A DNA stretch of 18,548 nt from an uncultured Propionibacteriaceae bacterium (GTDB taxonomy: Bacteria; Actinomycetota; Actinomycetes; Propionibacteriales; Propionibacteriaceae): the NCBI GenBank assembly GCA_937988865.1, contig CALKHV010000092.1, positions 1 to 18,548 of the forward strand, given 5' to 3'. Below, piece after piece: positions 14,950 through 18,548 of the stretch; within the stretch, counting starts at the first letter, position 1; each line of letters starts with the position of its first letter. Position numbers and translations under genes: made by a program. The notes beneath the pieces are model-generated. The model worked only from the letters and a program-made list of their open reading frames with translations. It searched no databases and was not told the DNA's origin.

Positions 14950-15052
14950 GAGGCTTGACGACGCGTTCTGGGGGGAAACGTCGAAAGCCGGGGAGGCGCT
15001 CAGCGCCGGTCCCCATGGAGCGTCCCGATCACTCGGGACGCTCCTTTAGTTT
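14950..15052 (+). ncRNA. Candidate structured small RNA, unrecognised
   Basis: Three consecutive hairpins fill the interval. Hairpin 1: GGCTT+GACG (14952-14960) with CGTC+AAGCC (14979-14982, 14985-14989), a 2-nt bulge and an 18-nt loop holding GGGGGG (14970-14975). Hairpin 2: GGGGA+GGCGC (14990-14999), loop TCA, GCGCC, bulge GG, TCCCC (15010-15014). Hairpin 3: a perfect 12-bp stem (15017-15028 and 15033-15044), loop TCAC, followed by TTTAGTTT. A -35/-10 pair upstream would start transcription at about 14950. Promoter, packed structure and T-rich terminator tail together support a + strand RNA of about 103 nt. I do not recognise its family. Its last base touches the antisense of the PEPCK stop codon. 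The alternative is that these are only - strand 3' UTR hairpins of the PEPCK transcript. Confidence 0.5.
15017..15052 (+). terminator. Intrinsic terminator (T-tail on + strand; may also end PEPCK mRNA)
   Basis: A perfect 12-bp stem, GGAGCGTCCCGA with TCGGGACGCTCC, 4-nt loop, then TTTAGTTT on the + strand. Read on the - strand the same hairpin starts 7 nt after the PEPCK stop codon but lacks a T-run. The arms contain inverted copies of GCGTCC/GGACGC. Confidence 0.8.
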
Positions 15053-18000
15053 CAGCCGAAGTTCACTTGGCGTCCGACCGTTCCGACCAGCGACTGCCGG
15101 TATTCCGGGGACGACACACGAGCCAGTTCCTTCTCGGCTCGTCTCAGGCGACCCGGCATGTCGAGGCGAGCCACCGGAGCGTCATTGCCGGGGGTCTGCA
15201 CGAACTTCGACATCGCTGCGATCGCGTGTTCGCACCGGGCCGTGTCGAAGTCCTGCTTCGCGTCGAGCATCGCCGCGTACCAGTCGCTGGCCAGGATCGT
15301 GTCGCGCTCGAAGAGCGACCTGACCTCGGGCGAGTCCAGGTCGTAGCCCTCGGACGTCGTGCCGTGGGCCATGATTTCGAGCAGGGCCCGCAGTGGCGGG
15401 CAGGCCAGCCCGATGGTCCCGTCATCGAAGTACGCCTGGGCGACCCTCTGGTGGGTGGTGACGATGATGTCGACGCTCTCGGCGAAGATGTCGGCGTCCT
15501 GCAGTTCGGGACGCAACATGTCATCGGTGAACACCACATCGGGGTGCAGGAAGATGCGTCCGAAGTAGGTGGTGGCGAAGCGGGCGTTCATGCGGTAGCC
15601 GAGGCGGCTGGCGAGCACCATGCGTCCGTCATGCTCGAAGTCGGTCATCTTCTCGAGGTAGCCGCCCTCGATGAGGATCGACGCCTCACGTTCGCCGGGC
15701 CACATGCGGCTGAACAACTCGGGCACGAGCAGGGAGATGTCGTGCGCGACCTTGACCGACGGGCCGATGTGTCCTGCACTCGACAGCCAGCCGTCGTACC
15801 CGGTGAGGGCGTAGCTGAGCAGCGAGTAGTTCAGGTCGACCACGGCAGGCATCGCATTGAAGGGGGCCTTGGTGAGCGCGCCCTCGCTGCCCGCGCCCGT
15901 CGTCGAGGGCGACTTGCCGGTCATCGACGAGATGAACTCCATGAACAGCTCGGGGAGCTCCATGTAGTGCAGGGGGTTGTACGCGCACAGGGGCGGCACG
16001 CCGTCCTCGGGAGGGTTGTTGCGACGGCCGGCCGCCACGATGTCGACGCCGAGCGGAGCTTCCTGACCGAGCGGGAGCTTGCGCAGCAGGTGGCTGGCGA
16101 CGTCCGCAGCGGCTGTGGCCTCGGGATTGGTGAGGTCGGGACGCACCTGGAGGTAACGGGGGTTCTTGCTGGGTGCGCCGTTGACCAGCCGCGGCTCGGA
16201 CGACGCTGCAAAGTACTTCGGGGACGCTTCGTCGGGCATCGCGGCCGACGCCCTCACCAGGTCGGCCATCGGGTCGGTGAACTGGCTGAACGCGACGACG
16301 TCCTCGGCCATGGCGCGTGCGTCCGCATGGGTGAGGGGTTCGAAGTTGGAGATGAACGTCGACGTGGTCGCCATGTCCTTCTCCGTCTGCTCGTCGTAGC
16401 CCCGGATGATCGCATCGTCCGGACGCTGGAACAGCAGCCGCTCGCAGTTCTTGACGTATTTCCGCGAGACCCCGTTGGGACCGGGAGCGACGGTGGACGC
16501 CGTGATGTCGTCCTCGGTCTGCACCTTCGCTGCGGGGGAGAAGTCCGGCCGCAGGCTGAACAGCCGCCAGGAACCGTCCGCGTCGAAACCGACCCGGAGC
16601 ATGTTGACCATGATCTTCTCGCCGTCCAGACGCACCGCGTTGCCCTCGCGTCCGTTCATGATGCCGACGCTGAAGTGGCTGCGCCAGTCGTCGCCCCACA
16701 CGGGCTTGTAATAGCGCTTGACCGTGTAGAGGAGTTCCTTGATGTAGGCCGGGATCGATCGCAGGTAGTCGTTGTGGGCTGCGTGGTACTCGCTGCGCGG
16801 GGTCATCAGCTTGATGACCGAGCCCAGGCTCCGTTTGTCGGACAGGATCGGGCGCGTGTCGACACCGCACTTGTCGGGGTCGGCGAAGCGATTGGTCCAG
16901 TCGCCGTCCAGGAGCGACTGGATGGTGTCCATGTCGCGCTCGAAGTCGGCGGAATAGGCATTGCCGTAGACGAACGCGTCCAGGAGTGACTTCGAGATCT
17001 CGGACTTGCCGCCGCCCGACACCGTGGCCGGCTTGTGGCACTCGGTCGAGGTGGGCGACGTCCCGATGAGGATCCACTGGGTGCGGTCGGTCTCACGGTG
17101 CTTCATGTGGACGCGGTACCCGTTGGGCGACAGGTAGGTGACCTCGTTGAGCATGCGGATTTTGCCGGCCGTCCCGTCGGGCTTGGTCCAGCTGACGGTC
17201 TGGCTCCGAAGCGAGAAGGTCGAACGTCCGGGGACCACGACGAGGTGCTTCTGCTCCAGGTCGAGGGCGTGGCCCTCCGGCTGCAGGGCGAAGCGCTGCG
17301 GATCGCGTGCCACGACGTCGGCGACGGTGTAGTCGAGGGTTGTGTGACGATCGGTCCACTCCGAACCCAGGTTGTAGGCCGGGAAGACCAGGGCGCCTCC
17401 AGCGTGCTCCTCCTCGGCGCATCCGAACAGGTTCGCCGAGTAGCTGACCTGGGTCTTCACCTCTTTCTTGCAGTAGCCGTAGTAGTTGTCGGCGATGACG
17501 GTGACGATGACGCCCCGCTGGTCGCGCGCGCAGATCTTGAATGCCTGCCCACCGTTGTACAACTCGTCCTCGGACGCCCAGCACATGCCGTCGCGCTTCT
17601 GGCGGTCGGTGGCGTCGTCGACGTGGGGGAGTCCGAGATCGACCTTGCGCGTCCGGATCAGGTGGGGGGCGAGGATGACGGCCCCCGTGTGCCCGGTCCA
17701 GGTGGCGGGGTTGAGGGACGCGTCGTTCTCGGGCAGGTAGGGGTCGCCGCCGTTGCCGAAGATCGACTCGACGAAGTCCAGGTTCGAGACAAGGCCGCCC
17801 GGAACGATGAAGCGGGTCTCCATCGACTTCTCGGCGATCTGACCGGGGACGCCCGGCACCACAAGCGGACGCAGCATGAGCGACACCCAACAGTGCGACG
17901 GCACCGGCTGGTTGGCGGTGTAGGGAAGGAGCAGGTCGGCCTGGGGAGGCTGGAAGGCCAGGGCCAGGAGCTTCGCGAAGACCGACTTCGGAACGGCGAG

Positions 18001-18429
18001 CTTGTCGTCGGGGATCGGGAGCCCGCCCTCGGCGATGTGGAAGACGCCCGCGGTCGTCCGACGGTCATTGGCAGGGTTGTGGAGCACGCCGTTCATGAGG
18101 CGATAGCTGGACAGCAGGGGGGAGGAGAATTCGTCTCCGTCCACGGGCAGCGAGATGCCGCGCGCGAGGCCGGCCTGATCGAGCACCAGCGTCCGCTTGG
18201 GCAACTCCGGCTTCGTGTCGCAGTCGGCCAGGTAGGAGTCGAGGAAGGCCTGGATGCGTCCGTCGGCGGCGCAGAGGCGGTCGGCGAGTCGGCGCAGTTG
18301 TTCCTGCTGGCGGGCCAGGATCGGGGCGACGAGCTGGGCCTCCGCGGTGGCGTCCGCGTCGCCGGTCATGGGAAAGCCGAGGAGTGCGAGTCGCAGATTG
18401 ATGGCGTCGTTCACTGAGGGTCCGGGCAT
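15052..18429 (-). CDS. Pyrophosphate-dependent phosphoenolpyruvate carboxykinase (PPi-PEPCK)
   Basis: A 1125-residue cytoplasmic protein, recognised as the large PPi-type PEP carboxykinase (carboxytransphosphorylase, EC 4.1.1.38) known from Propionibacterium and Entamoeba. It interconverts PEP + CO2 + phosphate and oxaloacetate + PPi. Its length is about twice that of ATP or GTP PEPCKs and close to the PPi enzymes. Two glycine-rich phosphate-binding-like motifs stand out: TVSGGGKSEISKSL (469-482) and SSMTGKSPSTTGAGSEG (834-850), the latter characteristic of this group as I recall it. No signal peptide or membrane helix is seen. ATG 18429 lies six bases after GACAAT on the - strand, so the mRNA should be leaderless. 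A hairpin follows the stop. The assignment rests on memory of the family, not a search; the alternative is an uncharacterised homologue. Confidence 0.8.
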   Translation of the reverse strand: MPGPSVNDAINLRLALLGFPMTGDADATAEAQLVAPILARQQEQLRRLADRLCAADGRIQAFLDSYLADCDTKPELPKRTLVLDQAGLARGISLPVDGDEFSSPLLSSYRLMNGVLHNPANDRRTTAGVFHIAEGGLPIPDDKLAVPKSVFAKLLALAFQPPQADLLLPYTANQPVPSHCWVSLMLRPLVVPGVPGQIAEKSMETRFIVPGGLVSNLDFVESIFGNGGDPYLPENDASLNPATWTGHTGAVILAPHLIRTRKVDLGLPHVDDATDRQKRDGMCWASEDELYNGGQAFKICARDQRGVIVTVIADNYYGYCKKEVKTQVSYSANLFGCAEEEHAGGALVFPAYNLGSEWTDRHTTLDYTVADVVARDPQRFALQPEGHALDLEQKHLVVVPGRSTFSLRSQTVSWTKPDGTAGKIRMLNEVTYLSPNGYRVHMKHRETDRTQWILIGTSPTSTECHKPATVSGGGKSEISKSLLDAFVYGNAYSADFERDMDTIQSLLDGDWTNRFADPDKCGVDTRPILSDKRSLGSVIKLMTPRSEYHAAHNDYLRSIPAYIKELLYTVKRYYKPVWGDDWRSHFSVGIMNGREGNAVRLDGEKIMVNMLRVGFDADGSWRLFSLRPDFSPAAKVQTEDDITASTVAPGPNGVSRKYVKNCERLLFQRPDDAIIRGYDEQTEKDMATTSTFISNFEPLTHADARAMAEDVVAFSQFTDPMADLVRASAAMPDEASPKYFAASSEPRLVNGAPSKNPRYLQVRPDLTNPEATAAADVASHLLRKLPLGQEAPLGVDIVAAGRRNNPPEDGVPPLCAYNPLHYMELPELFMEFISSMTGKSPSTTGAGSEGALTKAPFNAMPAVVDLNYSLLSYALTGYDGWLSSAGHIGPSVKVAHDISLLVPELFSRMWPGEREASILIEGGYLEKMTDFEHDGRMVLASRLGYRMNARFATTYFGRIFLHPDVVFTDDMLRPELQDADIFAESVDIIVTTHQRVAQAYFDDGTIGLACPPLRALLEIMAHGTTSEGYDLDSPEVRSLFERDTILASDWYAAMLDAKQDFDTARCEHAIAAMSKFVQTPGNDAPVARLDMPGRLRRAEKELARVSSPEYRQSLVGTVGRQVNFG

Positions 18430-18435
18430 GCGTCC

Positions 18436-18441
18436 ATTGTC
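18436..18441 (-). promoter_or_regulatory. -10 element of leaderless PPi-PEPCK gene
   Basis: On the - strand GACAAT is followed by GGACGC and ATG 18429. Only the first base departs from a TAnnnT-type hexamer. No -35 is recognisable; the 53-nt gap to tRNA-Glu holds nothing else. Confidence 0.5.
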
Positions 18442-18494
18442 CCTTGTGCGGGGGCAGAAGGAGGGGCCGCGTCTCAGAAGTGGGTGAGGAGGAG

Positions 18495-18548
18495 TATCCC
18501 CAACGGGATTCGAACCCGCGCTGCCGCCTTGAAAGGGCGGTGTCCTGG
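18495..18548 (-). tRNA. tRNA-Glu (UUC), partial
   Basis: The - strand reads GGACACCGCC-CTTTCAA-GGCGG with anticodon TTC, a short variable loop, T-arm GCGGG-TTCGAAT-CCCGT and the 3' acceptor strand TGGGGAT plus A. CCA is not encoded. The 5' acceptor strand and most of the D-arm lie beyond the window end. The short variable region excludes tRNA-Ser. Confidence 0.93.

Noticed and set aside
14950..15052. Assignment of the intergenic RNA to the actinobacterial 6C RNA
   Set aside because: Read on the - strand there is one CCCCCC loop, but 6C RNAs need two C-rich loops, and the promoter and T-tail favour the + strand, where the loop is G6.
15067..18417. Two long + strand open frames (640 and 460 residues) opposite the PEPCK gene
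   Set aside because: Antisense shadows of a recognised protein, with biased composition, no motif and no start signals.
13857..18548. Attachment-site direct repeats from the similar tRNA-Asp and tRNA-Glu 3' ends
   Set aside because: The similarity is confined to the T-arm and adjoining acceptor bases, as expected of any two tRNAs. No integrase or mobile gene is present between them.
1..18548. CRISPR arrays, insertion sequences, riboswitches and prophage genes
   Set aside because: No regularly spaced repeats, transposase or phage motifs, and no recognisable riboswitch core (including upstream of the purine genes) could be found.

Overview
The window is high-GC DNA from an actinobacterium, most probably a member of the Propionibacteriaceae. 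Three things support this. The small-type purL, purF and purM genes sit with a DUF3073 gene directly after purM, as is usual in Actinobacteria. Many start codons lie 6-7 nt behind a TAnnnT -10 element, which indicates leaderless transcripts. A 1125-residue protein recognised as the pyrophosphate-dependent PEP carboxykinase (carboxytransphosphorylase) is the classical enzyme of propionic acid bacteria. The taxonomic placement is an inference from gene content.

Layout. 1-1542 (+): the 3' end of a neutral zinc metallopeptidase gene and a CoA-transferase/hydrolase gene. 1553-2506 (-): a Tat-type lipoprotein of unknown function. 2587-4164 (+): a 3-methyladenine DNA glycosylase, an AHSA1/SRPBCC protein and a small two-helix membrane protein. 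4247-12729 (+): a purine-synthesis block in the order purL, M20 dipeptidase, DUF3048 lipoprotein, purF, DUF1345 membrane protein, purM, DUF3073. 12769-13722 (+): an alpha/beta hydrolase that converges on a strong bidirectional hairpin. 13771-13930 (-): tRNA-Phe and tRNA-Asp, transcribed Asp first. 14063-14863 (-): a divergent TetR-like regulator. 14864-15052: a compact intergenic region with two inverted repeats, opposed promoters and a candidate ~103-nt structured small RNA on the + strand. 15052-18429 (-): the PPi-PEPCK gene. 18495-18548 (-): the 3' part of tRNA-Glu(UUC), cut by the window end.

How it fits together. PurF makes phosphoribosylamine, PurL makes FGAM (with PurQ and PurS, not in this window) and PurM closes the imidazole ring. 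The intervening membrane, lipoprotein and peptidase genes have no obvious purine role. PPi-PEPCK interconverts PEP + CO2 + Pi with oxaloacetate + PPi, a C3/C4 node of propionate fermentation.

The most unusual part is the far end. The tRNA genes Glu, Asp and Phe, commonly adjacent in Actinobacteria, are here separated by the PEPCK gene, a TetR gene and a probable unrecognised small RNA. That RNA's promoter overlaps a palindrome suitable as the TetR operator. A second global signal is a strong excess of the word GGACGC/GCGTCC in genes, promoter spacers and one terminator stem.
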